From positions 509,501-573,500 of the forward strand of contig NZ_CP162129.1 of NCBI RefSeq assembly GCF_040834005.1: 64,000 nucleotides of DNA, given 5' to 3'. How positions within the stretch are numbered: position 1 is the stretch's first letter; each line of letters opens with the position of its first letter. Origin of the DNA: Paenibacillus sp. PL2-23. Its GTDB lineage: Bacteria > Bacillota > Bacilli > Paenibacillales > Paenibacillaceae. A model generated the notes under the pieces. It was given only the letters and a program-made list of their open reading frames with translations, ran no database searches and was not told the origin of the DNA. A program made the translations under genes and the position numbers. Below, piece after piece: positions 27,094-35,533 of the stretch.

Positions 27094-27576
27094 ATGCTGA
27101 TCATTGGCTCCTTCATGCACGCCACAGAGCTGGAGATGGCACTCTCCATTCTGGAGCATAACGGCATACAGCCGAGCCGTATTCTGGTCGTTCCCATGAG
27201 CGGCAGCGAAAACGTCAAATCCGCTATACCCGCCCAGACGGGAACGCTTGTCGAGAAGGCGTTCGAGATCAGCGTTGCCACAGGGACCGCCCTCGGCGTC
27301 ATCGGGACAAGCGTGGGCTTTGCGCTGCGGCTAGGTCCCCTTGCATGGGGGCTGATCTATACGATCGCGGGCATGGCGCTGACCTTTCTCGCCGCCTATC
27401 TGCTGCTGCGCAGGAAGCACAGCAGTCCTGGCAAACGGAGAAGGCAGCGCGCCGGCCGCCGTCCCGAGCTGACCGTTATGGTGGAATGCGAGGAGGAGCG
27501 CGCCGAATGGGTGAGCCAAATCTTATGGCGCCACGAAGCGATGTCCGTCGGCAGACACCCGTATGAGCCTTCATGA
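27094..27576 (+). CDS. small membrane protein, partner of the PGxGH protein, copy 2
   Basis: A 160-residue paralogue of the product at 16334. The order of parts is the same: a soluble N-terminus (GSFMHATELEMALSILEHNG, cf. ATFENSVFLELAISALEQQ), two glycine-rich membrane segments (GVIGTSVGFALRLGPLAWGL and the following segment), a very basic stretch (GKRRRQRAGRRP) and a tail with VMVECEEERAEW. The start ATG follows the stop of the preceding gene by 4 bases. Function is unknown. No clear terminator follows. Confidence 0.75.
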   Translation: MLIIGSFMHATELEMALSILEHNGIQPSRILVVPMSGSENVKSAIPAQTGTLVEKAFEISVATGTALGVIGTSVGFALRLGPLAWGLIYTIAGMALTFLAAYLLLRRKHSSPGKRRRQRAGRRPELTVMVECEEERAEWVSQILWRHEAMSVGRHPYEPS

Positions 27577-27737
27577 AAGTCATGATCCAAGAACCATTGA
27601 ACCATTGAAACAAGCTCCCTCTATTTCCTGAGATGCCTCATGAAAGCTTCTTCGCCCCTCCTCCACTTCGTTACATAATTTGAAATGGAAATGCAACAAA
27701 TTCGACACAATTGTTTGTAAATTTCAATCGAATCTAT

Positions 27738-27764
27738 TTAATTTTATGGACATATTGCCGAAAT
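27738..27764 (+). promoter_or_regulatory. possible sigma-D (motility) promoter
   Basis: GCCGAAAT at 27757-27764 differs by one base from the sigma-D -10 GCCGATAT, and TTAA lies 15 bases before it where TAAA is expected. This would fit a c-di-GMP gene in the motility regulon. The remainder of 27577-27820 shows no other feature. Confidence 0.3.
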
Positions 27765-27820
27765 AGAGAGAAAGTAGTAAACATGTGGCATAAGACACAT
27801 GGAAAGGACGACTACAGGCA

Positions 27821-27925
27821 ATGTTCGACAGAAAGCTTAGAAGCAATAGCGTGACACTGCAGCGGCGTTTCCTCGATTCAGCGGGCAACGAAGCAGAGCC
27901 TGCGAAGAGGGGAGATTCCAAATGA
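27821..27925 (+). CDS. possible 34-residue leader peptide coupled to the c-di-GMP gene
   Basis: A short frame begins MFDRKLRSNSVT at 27821, after AAAGGACG, and ends in a TGA that overlaps the ATG of the next gene (ATGA). The peptide is charged and has no recognised similarity. The overlap suggests translational coupling, but a chance frame of this size is possible. Confidence 0.3.
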   Translation: MFDRKLRSNSVTLQRRFLDSAGNEAEPAKRGDSK

Positions 27926-30372
27926 GTCATTCTATGGATCATCATTATATGCAAGGAACGTACGACTTTGCGCTGGTCGCGTTCTCTTATATTGTAGCGG
28001 TCGTGGCATCCTTCACCGTGCTGGATCTGGTAGACCGAATCAGCAGCTCGAGAGGGTGGCATCGCTGGGGCTGGCTGGCCTTTGGCTCAGCAGCGATGGG
28101 ACTCGGCGTATGGTCGATGCATTTTGTCGGCATGCTCGCATTCTCGCTCCCTGTCCCGGTTGCCTATGACATGGTGACGGTAGTCCTGTCGGTGGTTGCC
28201 GTTGTGCTGGGGTCATTTATTGCGTTGTTTATTGTCGGCAAAAAGAAGATCGGCTGGAAGCAGCTGCTGTCGGGCGGTTTCCTGCTGGCCAGCGGCATTT
28301 CCGCCATGCACTATGTCGGTATGGATGCCATGCAAATTCATATTACGTATAAGCCTCTTTATTTTGCCATCTCCATACTGATTGCGGTTGTGGCATCTAT
28401 CGTGGCTTTATGGCTGTCGTTATACTTCAGCAGCGGGAAGGATAGATGGAGAAGGTGGAAGAAGCTCGGCAGCGGTCTGGTCATGGGCGCAGCTGTTGTA
28501 GGCATGCACTACACGGGCATGTACGCCGCCGAATTCCATACCATCGGCATGGACGAATCCAGCGGCGCGATGCTGGACCAGAAGCTGCTGGCCTATGTCA
28601 TTGCGGGTGTGACGCTGGTTACTCTGGGATTGTCCTTGGTCGGGATCTATATCTCCAATCGTTTCACGAGCAAGGAATCTGAGCTGGAGGTCAGCGAGAA
28701 GTGGTATAAATCGCTGTTCGAGAACAATCAGGACGGCATCATTGCCGTAGATCTCGATTACCGCATTATAGGCTTCAACGAAGCGGCGTGTGAGCTTGTG
28801 GGGGTGAAGGGAGACGCGCTGCATAATCAGAAGGTTGATTTCATCTTTCCCATGATTGTTGAAGAGGAACGGGAGTATACACAGCAGAAGTTTCTGGCGT
28901 CGCTAAGCGGCGTCCTGCAGCGCTACGAAACGGCCCTATATCATCAGGATGGCCGTCGTGTGGAGCTTAGCGTTATTAACGCGCCCGTTGAATTGAATGG
29001 CGAGGTTGTCGGCAATTATATTATCGCCCGGGACATTACCGAGGATAAACGCTCGAAGGAGAAAATTCAGCATCAGGCGCATCATGACGAGCTGACCGGC
29101 TTGCCTAACCGCCGGCGATTTAATCAAATTTTGGACGAGCAGATTCGGAGCAGCACCTCACCCTTCGCCATCATGGTACTCGACATCGACCGCTTTAAGA
29201 TGATCAACGATTCTCTGGGGCATACATATGGGGATATCTTTCTTCAGGAAGTGAGCAGCCGGATCCAGAAGGTGGTGGAAGGCAGCAAGGTGACGCTGTC
29301 CCGCATGGGAGGCGACGAATTTACTTTGCTCTGCCACGACAGCTTTGATCAGCACAGCACCTCTGTCCTGGCAGAGAGCATCATTCGCCAGATCAGCCTG
29401 CCTTACCGGCTGAAGGACAACGACTTCTATGTGACAGCCAGCATCGGCATTGCCGTCTATCCCATCGACGGAGAGGATGCGGTCGAGCTGCTTCAGAATG
29501 CGGATACGGCGATGTACGAGGTGAAGAAGAACGGCAAGAACGGCTGCCGCTTCTACTCCAGAGAGCTGAATGAGCAGCTGCAGGAGAAGATTGGACTGGA
29601 GGCGGATCTGCGAAGAGCCATCGAGCAAGAGGAGCTGTTCCTCTATTATCAGCCGCAAATTCGATCCATCGACAGCAGAATGATCGGTGTGGAAGCGTTA
29701 GTGCGCTGGAACCATCCCGACAAGGGCGTAATCTCACCCGGTGTATTCATACCGATTGCAGAGGAGACAGGGCTGATCTATTCGCTTGGCTCCTGGGTGC
29801 TCCGCGAGGCCTGTCACCAGATGAAGGCGTGGCATGACGCGGGAGGACCGCTTATTCCGGTATCCGTCAATCTGTCCTCGCAGCAATTCCATCAGGAGAA
29901 TCTGGCGGAATATATCATCGCCATTCTGGAGGAGACTGGTTTGGATGCGCAGTATCTGGAGCTGGAGATTACGGAGAGTATGATGATGGATCCCGTCGTC
30001 TCGAAGGACATTCTGGACAAGCTGACGGACCTCGGGGTACGAATCAGTCTGGACGACTTCGGAACGGGCTACAGCTCGCTGAGCTACTTGAAGCAGCTGC
30101 CGATTCATAAGCTCAAGATCGATCGCTCGTTTATTAGCGACATCGTGAAGAACACCAATGACAAGGCGATTGTGGCGACGATTATATCCATGGCCCAGCA
30201 TTTGAACATGGATGTGGTCGCGGAGGGCATCGAAACGCAGGAGCAGCTGGATATATTGACGCACAATGACTGCCAGAAAATTCAGGGCTATTATTACAGC
30301 AAGCCGCTTCCGGCTGCTGATGTGGAGAACGCTTTTTTTGTCCCGCAGCGAAACCTGGGACGACTGGGCTGA
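27922..30372 (+). CDS. MHYT-PAS-GGDEF-EAL cyclic-di-GMP protein (YkoW-like)
   Basis: An 816-residue membrane protein with the architecture of Bacillus YkoW/DgcW. The N-terminal 250 residues hold about seven membrane segments with three MHYT-type motifs (MHFVGM, MHYVGM and MHYTGM), proposed to bind copper and sense a gas. A PAS domain (about 263-375) follows, then a GGDEF domain with intact SRMGGDEF and an EAL domain with EALVRW, ESMMM, DDFGTGYSSL and VAEGIE. Both cyclase and phosphodiesterase sites look complete, so the net activity cannot be predicted. GAGGGGAG lies upstream of the ATG. A strong terminator follows directly. Confidence 0.93.
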   Translation: MSHSMDHHYMQGTYDFALVAFSYIVAVVASFTVLDLVDRISSSRGWHRWGWLAFGSAAMGLGVWSMHFVGMLAFSLPVPVAYDMVTVVLSVVAVVLGSFIALFIVGKKKIGWKQLLSGGFLLASGISAMHYVGMDAMQIHITYKPLYFAISILIAVVASIVALWLSLYFSSGKDRWRRWKKLGSGLVMGAAVVGMHYTGMYAAEFHTIGMDESSGAMLDQKLLAYVIAGVTLVTLGLSLVGIYISNRFTSKESELEVSEKWYKSLFENNQDGIIAVDLDYRIIGFNEAACELVGVKGDALHNQKVDFIFPMIVEEEREYTQQKFLASLSGVLQRYETALYHQDGRRVELSVINAPVELNGEVVGNYIIARDITEDKRSKEKIQHQAHHDELTGLPNRRRFNQILDEQIRSSTSPFAIMVLDIDRFKMINDSLGHTYGDIFLQEVSSRIQKVVEGSKVTLSRMGGDEFTLLCHDSFDQHSTSVLAESIIRQISLPYRLKDNDFYVTASIGIAVYPIDGEDAVELLQNADTAMYEVKKNGKNGCRFYSRELNEQLQEKIGLEADLRRAIEQEELFLYYQPQIRSIDSRMIGVEALVRWNHPDKGVISPGVFIPIAEETGLIYSLGSWVLREACHQMKAWHDAGGPLIPVSVNLSSQQFHQENLAEYIIAILEETGLDAQYLELEITESMMMDPVVSKDILDKLTDLGVRISLDDFGTGYSSLSYLKQLPIHKLKIDRSFISDIVKNTNDKAIVATIISMAQHLNMDVVAEGIETQEQLDILTHNDCQKIQGYYYSKPLPAADVENAFFVPQRNLGRLG

Positions 30373-30379
30373 TAATGGG

Positions 30380-30425
30380 AATAGCGGTGCAAGGGGTGAG
30401 AGGGTCCCTGCACCGCTATTTTTTT
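30380..30425 (+). terminator. intrinsic terminator
   Basis: AATAGCGGTGCA (30380-30391) pairs with TGCACCGCTATT (30409-30420), followed by a run of seven T in all. Confidence 0.92.
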
Positions 30426-30497
30426 GTAGGAGTGTGGCGGCTGCTCGTCTTCCGACGAATAGACGTTTGTGGCAGGCTTAGATGCTGCACATGCCAG

Positions 30498-30752
30498 CTA
30501 CATGAGCTGCTCGATCAGCTCTGCCCGCAGATGATGCTTGGCGAAGACGCCCAGCATGGCGGCTTTGGCTTCAGCCTCATCGGGGCCATGGATGTAGAGT
30601 CGATAGGTTTGGTCGCGGTACAGCGTCATGCTGAGGCCAAGGATGCTCTTGGCGTCGACGAATTGATGGTCGCCGACGACAAGAACAATACTGGCGGTAT
30701 AGGCGTTGGCTGTCCTATTAATGTCCACAATGGAGCGAATGCCGCTTTTCAT
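30498..30752 (-). CDS. HPr/Crh-like protein lacking the active-site histidine
   Basis: An 84-residue protein that aligns with HPr. DAKSILGL (Ser36) corresponds to the regulatory Ser46 segment of HPr, and the end AEAKAAMLGVFAKHH to its last helix. Near the N-terminus SGIR stands where HPr has SGIH, so the phosphoryl-carrier His15 is replaced by Arg. In Bacillus, Crh is a similar His-less HPr paralogue that is phosphorylated on Ser46 by HPr kinase and serves CcpA in catabolite repression. The ATG has AGAGGAGG about 10 bases upstream. It is the last gene of the tctCBA-malic enzyme operon, 23 bases after the malic enzyme gene. Confidence 0.75.
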   Translation of the reverse strand: MKSGIRSIVDINRTANAYTASIVLVVGDHQFVDAKSILGLSMTLYRDQTYRLYIHGPDEAEAKAAMLGVFAKHHLRAELIEQLM

Positions 30753-30775
30753 AACTTGCGCGCCTCCTCTGCATG

Positions 30776-32197
30776 CTACCGGAATTCCCGCGGGATGCGG
30801 CGGGCTACGCCTGTGCGAATCGCCGCCTGGATGACAAGCTCACGGATGCCGCTGACAACCTGCTGATTGAACACGCTGGGAATAATGTAATGCTTGCCGC
30901 GCTCCTCATCGGTCACGACCCGGGCGATCGCTTCCGACGCCGCGAGCTTCATCTCCTCGTTGATGGTCGACGCTCTGCAGTCGAGCGCGCCTCGGAAGAT
31001 GCCGGGGAAGCACAGCACGTTGTTGATCTGGTTGGGGTAGTCGGAGCGCCCCGTCGCGATAACGCCTACGATATCCTCTACCTCTTCGGGGAGGATCTCC
31101 GGTGTCGGGTTGGCCATCGCGAATACAATCGGAGAATCCGCCATAGCCAGCACATCCTCTCTCTTGAGAATGCCGCCCGCGGACAGCCCGATGAACACAT
31201 CCGCCCCCGCCAGAACCTCTCGCAGCGAGCCGGCTCGCCGCTCCGGATTGGTGTGCTGCGCATACCATTGCCAGACGGGATTGTCATAGGTCTCATCCGC
31301 GGTCAGCGCGCCGGAGCGGTCGACGCCGATGATGCTGCCTACGCCTGCGGACATGAGGATTTTGCTGCAAGCAACACCCGCCGCGCCAATGCCGCAGACA
31401 ACAACCTTCACTTCGTCAATCGACTTGCCGACCACCTTCAGCGCGTTCAGCAGCGCGGCGTACAAGACGACGGCCGTGCCATGCTGATCGTCGTGGAAGA
31501 CCGGGACGTCCAGCTCCTCTCGCAGCCGCTCCTCAATCTCGAAGCAGCGCGGCGAGGAGATGTCCTCCAGATTAATGCCGCCGAACGCGGGAGCAATCGC
31601 TTTGATCGTTGCGATAATGGCTTCCGTATCCTGCGTATCGAGGCAGATGGGGAAGGAATCGACGTCGGCAAGCTGCTTGAACAGCATCGACTTGCCCTCC
31701 ATGACAGGCATAGCGGCATAAGGCCCGATGTTGCCCAGTCCCAGCACGGCGCTGCCGTCGGAGATGACAGCGACCGTATTCCGCTTGACTGTCAGCGTAT
31801 AGGCCTTGCGCGGCTCTTCGCTGATGGCTTTGCAGACGCGGGCGACGTCGGGGGTGTAGACCCTGGACAGGTCGTCGCGATTCTGAATCGGAGACTTCAG
31901 CTTGGTTTCGATCTTGCCGCCGAGATGGAGCAGGAATGTACGGTCCGAGAGATGAAGCAGCTGGATGCCGGGTATGCTCCTCATGCGGTCCGCGATGATG
32001 TCGATATGCGCCGATTCCACAACCGTAATCGTGACGTCTCGCACCGTAATTTGCTTGCCGGTCTGGATGACGTCAATGGCGACAATGTCGCCTCCGCCCT
32101 CAACGATTGCCGAAGCAACCTGGCCGAAATTGGCCTCGTTCGTATTCATCTCGATACGGGCAATAATGCTTTTGCCGCCTAGTGTATTGGTTTTCAT
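30776..32197 (-). CDS. NAD-dependent malic enzyme with N-terminal ACT-like domain
   Basis: A 473-residue malic enzyme that oxidatively decarboxylates malate to pyruvate. The first 85 residues look like an ACT-type regulatory domain (IIARIEMNTNEANFGQVASA). The catalytic region has YTPDVARVC, the metal and substrate residues in VFHDDQHGTAVV, and an NAD-binding GIGAAGVACSK. AMANPTPEILPEE is also typical. GAAGGAGG precedes the ATG at 32197. It lies 28 bases after the TctA gene, so uptake of a carboxylate and its conversion to pyruvate are co-expressed. Confidence 0.93.
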   Translation of the reverse strand: MKTNTLGGKSIIARIEMNTNEANFGQVASAIVEGGGDIVAIDVIQTGKQITVRDVTITVVESAHIDIIADRMRSIPGIQLLHLSDRTFLLHLGGKIETKLKSPIQNRDDLSRVYTPDVARVCKAISEEPRKAYTLTVKRNTVAVISDGSAVLGLGNIGPYAAMPVMEGKSMLFKQLADVDSFPICLDTQDTEAIIATIKAIAPAFGGINLEDISSPRCFEIEERLREELDVPVFHDDQHGTAVVLYAALLNALKVVGKSIDEVKVVVCGIGAAGVACSKILMSAGVGSIIGVDRSGALTADETYDNPVWQWYAQHTNPERRAGSLREVLAGADVFIGLSAGGILKREDVLAMADSPIVFAMANPTPEILPEEVEDIVGVIATGRSDYPNQINNVLCFPGIFRGALDCRASTINEEMKLAASEAIARVVTDEERGKHYIIPSVFNQQVVSGIRELVIQAAIRTGVARRIPREFR

Positions 32198-32225
32198 ATG
32201 GGCTGCCTCCTTCGTATGGGAACCA

Positions 32226-33752
32226 TTAGCCTTCTTCGTTCACGACCACATCCTTGCCCCTCCGCTTCAGCAGAATCGGCACAACGAGCCACAATGCGGC
32301 TATGATCAGGAACACAAGCGACATCGGCTTCTGGACAAAAATAGCAAAGTCTCCATTCGACGTCGTCAGAGCGCGTCGCATATTGTTTTCGATCATGGGG
32401 CCCAGGACAAGGCCGAGCACCAGCGGGGCCAGCGGGAAGTCGTTGCGGGCCAGCAGGAAGCCGGCAACGCCGCAGACCAGCAGCAGGATCAGGTCGAAGA
32501 TCTGCGCCTGAACGGCATACACCCCGAAGATCGAAATGGCAATAATAATCGGGATCAAATATTTGGGAGGCGTCTGAATGACCTTGGCGAACACCTTCAC
32601 CAGGGGCATATTCAGCGCCAGCAGCAGCAGGTTGCCGATCAGCATGCTGGCGATGAGGCCCCATGCGACTTCGGGATGCTCCTCGAACAGAAGCGGGCCC
32701 GGCTGGATGTTATACATGATGAGCGCACCCATCAGAATCGCCGTTGTGCCGGAGCCGGGGATGCCGAGCGTCAGCAGCGGGATCATGGCGCCGCCGGAGG
32801 CCGCGTTGTTGGCGGATTCCGGCGCGGCTACCCCGGCGATGTTGCCTTTGCCGAAGGAGGAAGGGTTCTTGCTCAGCTTCTTCTCCACGATATAGCTGAA
32901 GAAGGAGGCGAGCGTGGCTCCCGCTCCAGGCAGAATGCCGATGAAGAAGCCGAGCACGGAGCCTCGGGCGATCGGCGCCGCGCTGTCCTTCAGATCCTTG
33001 CGGGTAGGCAGGATTCGGCCGATCTTCGACGTCGCGCTAGCGCCGTAGTCCTTCTCCAGAATGGTCTTGAACACTTCTCCCAGCGCGAACAGTCCGACAG
33101 CAATGGTCAGAAATTGAAGGCCGGAGTAGAGCAGCGGAATGCCGAACGTGAACCGGGCCACACCGGATACGGTATCCATCCCGATTGTCGCGAGCAGCAA
33201 GCCAAGCACGGTCATGATGAGCGCCTTGGTGATGGAGCGCCCCGCCAGTCCGCTTACCGCGCACAGCCCCAGCAGCATCAGGGAGAAGTAATCCGCGGGA
33301 CCGAAGCGGATGGCGACATCCGACAGCGGCTGTGCCAGCGCAATCAGCGCGATCAACGAGAATACGCCGGCCGCGAAGGAGCCGATGGCGGAGATGGACA
33401 GCGCTGCGCCCGCGCGGCCCTGCCTCGCCATCTGGTAGCCGTCGAGCGTCGTCACAACCGATGACGACTCCCCTGGCGTATTCAGCAGGATCGACGTTGT
33501 CGAGCCGCCGTACATCGCGCCGTAATAGACGCCGGCGAGCAGGATGATAGAGCTTGTCGCCGCGGCCTCTGGCGGCAGTCCTCCGGTCATCGTGGCGGTC
33601 ACCGGGATAAGCAACGCGACGCCGCTCATGGGTCCGATGCCGGGCAGAACGCCCACGGAGGTGCCGATCAGCACGCCGATCAGGGCGAACAGCAGGTTAT
33701 GCCATTGCAAGGCGGTCGCAAAGCCGCTTGCGAGATAATCCAATATATTCAT
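32226..33752 (-). CDS. tctA: tripartite tricarboxylate transporter, large membrane subunit (TctA)
   Basis: A 508-residue membrane protein of the TctA family with about twelve hydrophobic segments. GIGPMSGVALLIPVTA near the N-terminus and FFIGILPGAGATLASFFSY near the middle are the duplicated family signatures, with GIPGSGTTAILMGAL in the second half. It forms the channel of a binding-protein-dependent secondary transporter for citrate or related acids. The ATG at 33752 has GGGAGG 7 bases upstream. It follows tctB by 19 bases. Confidence 0.93.
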   Translation of the reverse strand: MNILDYLASGFATALQWHNLLFALIGVLIGTSVGVLPGIGPMSGVALLIPVTATMTGGLPPEAAATSSIILLAGVYYGAMYGGSTTSILLNTPGESSSVVTTLDGYQMARQGRAGAALSISAIGSFAAGVFSLIALIALAQPLSDVAIRFGPADYFSLMLLGLCAVSGLAGRSITKALIMTVLGLLLATIGMDTVSGVARFTFGIPLLYSGLQFLTIAVGLFALGEVFKTILEKDYGASATSKIGRILPTRKDLKDSAAPIARGSVLGFFIGILPGAGATLASFFSYIVEKKLSKNPSSFGKGNIAGVAAPESANNAASGGAMIPLLTLGIPGSGTTAILMGALIMYNIQPGPLLFEEHPEVAWGLIASMLIGNLLLLALNMPLVKVFAKVIQTPPKYLIPIIIAISIFGVYAVQAQIFDLILLLVCGVAGFLLARNDFPLAPLVLGLVLGPMIENNMRRALTTSNGDFAIFVQKPMSLVFLIIAALWLVVPILLKRRGKDVVVNEEG

Positions 33753-33771
33753 TTCTATTCCTCCCACACGC

Positions 33772-34227
33772 TCATGTTAGCCAGGACGGGAAACCCGGCA
33801 TGGAGCCTTCGAGCAAGACGACGAACACGGCGTATACCCCGATCGAGAAGAGGGCGGCGATGATGATGGATTTCAGCCACCTGCCCCTCTCGATGGTCTG
33901 GAAAGCCGTCAGCAGGAAGGCGAAGGTGCCGATGACATAGCCTATCCATTCCAGGAAGAAGGCGTACAGGAACGCTGCTCCAAAAATAATGAAAAACCGT
34001 TTGTAATCCAGGCGCTCCTTGCCTCGTTCCGCAGCTTTGATTCTAAGCGCCTCATAGAACAGGCGGATGCTCAGCAGCACAAGTGCCAGCCCGAGGCCAA
34101 ACGGGAATATGTTAGGGCCTACGGTGCTGCCGTAAGACGCCGCGCTGATGCCGGCGCTCTGCCACATGAAGCCGATGCCAAGCAGCAGGAAGACGACGCT
34201 GGCGTAGCGGTCGAATGTCTGGTTCAT
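33772..34227 (-). CDS. tctB: tripartite tricarboxylate transporter, small membrane subunit (TctB)
   Basis: A 151-residue membrane protein with four hydrophobic segments and the loose similarity typical of TctB (SVVFLLLGIGFMWQS, then a charged loop KAAERGKERLDYKRFF and FLEWIGYVIGTFAFL). It partners TctA in the membrane. The ATG at 34227 has GGAGGTG 8 bases upstream. It lies between tctC and tctA, the usual order. Confidence 0.85.
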   Translation of the reverse strand: MNQTFDRYASVVFLLLGIGFMWQSAGISAASYGSTVGPNIFPFGLGLALVLLSIRLFYEALRIKAAERGKERLDYKRFFIIFGAAFLYAFFLEWIGYVIGTFAFLLTAFQTIERGRWLKSIIIAALFSIGVYAVFVVLLEGSMPGFPSWLT

Positions 34228-34287
34228 GAATGTCACCTCCGAATAGGAAAAGGGAGAGAGCCGCAGCGTTCCCTCCCCTCAGGTTCG

Positions 34288-35301
34288 TTACTGCTGCATG
34301 CCAAGCGCCGTCAGAAGCTCACGAATGACTTGCTCTTGCTGGCCCAGGAACGTCTTGAACTCGGCGGCGTTCTTGTATTCGCTCGCCCAGTCGTTCGCCT
34401 TCAGCTCCTGCTGCCAGGCCTCATTCTCGCTAAGCGCTTTCAGCTTGCCGTCCCAGAAGGCAACCTGCGATTCCGTCAGGCCCTTCGGTCCGAATACGCC
34501 GCGCCAGATCGTGAACTCGGCATCGAGTCCAAGCTCCTTCAGCGTCGGTACGTCCTTGAAATCGCCGCCGAGCCGTTCGGCGGAGGTTACGGCTAATATT
34601 TTGATTTTACCAGCCTTCAGATAGCTGCCCAGCGAGGAGACGTCCGTGCCGATCGCATCGGCGTTGTCGCCGAGGAGAGCCGCAATCGCTTCGCCGCCGC
34701 CGTCATAGGACAAGTATTTGACGGTCTTGGGATCGGCGCCGCCCTTGAACGCGGGCAGAATGCTGATCAGATGGTCCATGGAGCCAGGGGCCGAGCCGCC
34801 GGCCATCGTCACGGATGCCGGATCGGCTTTGATTGCTCCGATCAGCGCATGCAGATCGTTGAACGGAGAGTCGGCGGAGACGGCGATCGCGCCATAGTCC
34901 GTCGTCAGCTGCGCCAGCGGCGTCACGTCCTTGTAGCCGTAAGGGCTGTTCCCTTCTTTCTTCAGGTTGTTGATCAGGATGGGCGGGGAGTTGACGAACA
35001 GCTTATAGGGATCCTTCTGGTCCTTGGCTATATACTCGCCCAGGAATACCGTCCCGCCGCCGCCCGGCTTGTTCTCTACGGTCATGGTCTGCTCGATCAG
35101 CTTGGTTTCGCCGAGCACCTTCGTAAGAGAACGAGCCGTTTTGTCCCAGCCGCCGCCGGCTCCCGATGGAGCCGTCACTGTAATGGGCTTAACGGGATAA
35201 TCGCTGTCCGTGGAGCTGCTGCCTGCCAAGCCGCAAGCCGTCAAGCTTAACGCAAACGCGAAGGTTGCTGCTATCATTTTGAAGCCGTTGCGGTTAACCA
35301 T
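34288..35301 (-). CDS. tctC: tripartite tricarboxylate transporter binding lipoprotein (TctC/Bug)
   Basis: A 337-residue extracytoplasmic solute-binding protein. The signal peptide ends in the lipobox LTAC, giving a lipid-anchored Cys at residue 23. The Bug-family strands PITVTAPSGAGGGWDKTAR and VENKPGGGGTVFLGEY form the carboxylate-binding pocket, and MAGGSAPGSMDH and WRGVFGPKGLT follow. It delivers the substrate to TctAB. It is the first gene of the leftward operon; AAAAGGAGG precedes its ATG, and the cre-like boxes at 35328-35354 lie just upstream. Confidence 0.92.
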   Translation of the reverse strand: MVNRNGFKMIAATFAFALSLTACGLAGSSSTDSDYPVKPITVTAPSGAGGGWDKTARSLTKVLGETKLIEQTMTVENKPGGGGTVFLGEYIAKDQKDPYKLFVNSPPILINNLKKEGNSPYGYKDVTPLAQLTTDYGAIAVSADSPFNDLHALIGAIKADPASVTMAGGSAPGSMDHLISILPAFKGGADPKTVKYLSYDGGGEAIAALLGDNADAIGTDVSSLGSYLKAGKIKILAVTSAERLGGDFKDVPTLKELGLDAEFTIWRGVFGPKGLTESQVAFWDGKLKALSENEAWQQELKANDWASEYKNAAEFKTFLGQQEQVIRELLTALGMQQ

Positions 35302-35327
35302 AAATAAATGCCTCCTTTTGTCCCTGC

Positions 35328-35354
35328 GGCAAGCGCTTTCTGTAAGCGCTTACG
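35328..35354. promoter_or_regulatory. twin cre-like sites upstream of tctC
   Basis: TGTAAGCGCTTACG (35341-35354) is a near-perfect palindromic cre site with only the last base off consensus. AGAAAGCGCTTGCC, read on the reverse strand at 35328-35341, is a second, weaker match sharing one base. They sit between the divergent tct operon and the sensor kinase gene, so CcpA could repress either or both. Confidence 0.65.
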
Positions 35355-35533
35355 ATTTGGGGTGACTTCATCCTATCATCGGACCGCTCCGCTTGAACAG
35401 CATAAGAACATAAGTTGAAAAAACGTCATTTCGGCAATTTTGTTCATAAAATTTACGGCCTCTTCGCGTGAAAATGCTGTTGCGTGGGAAGGCTGTAGCT
35501 TACAATGGTGAAAAGCGGAACGGAGGGACATGT

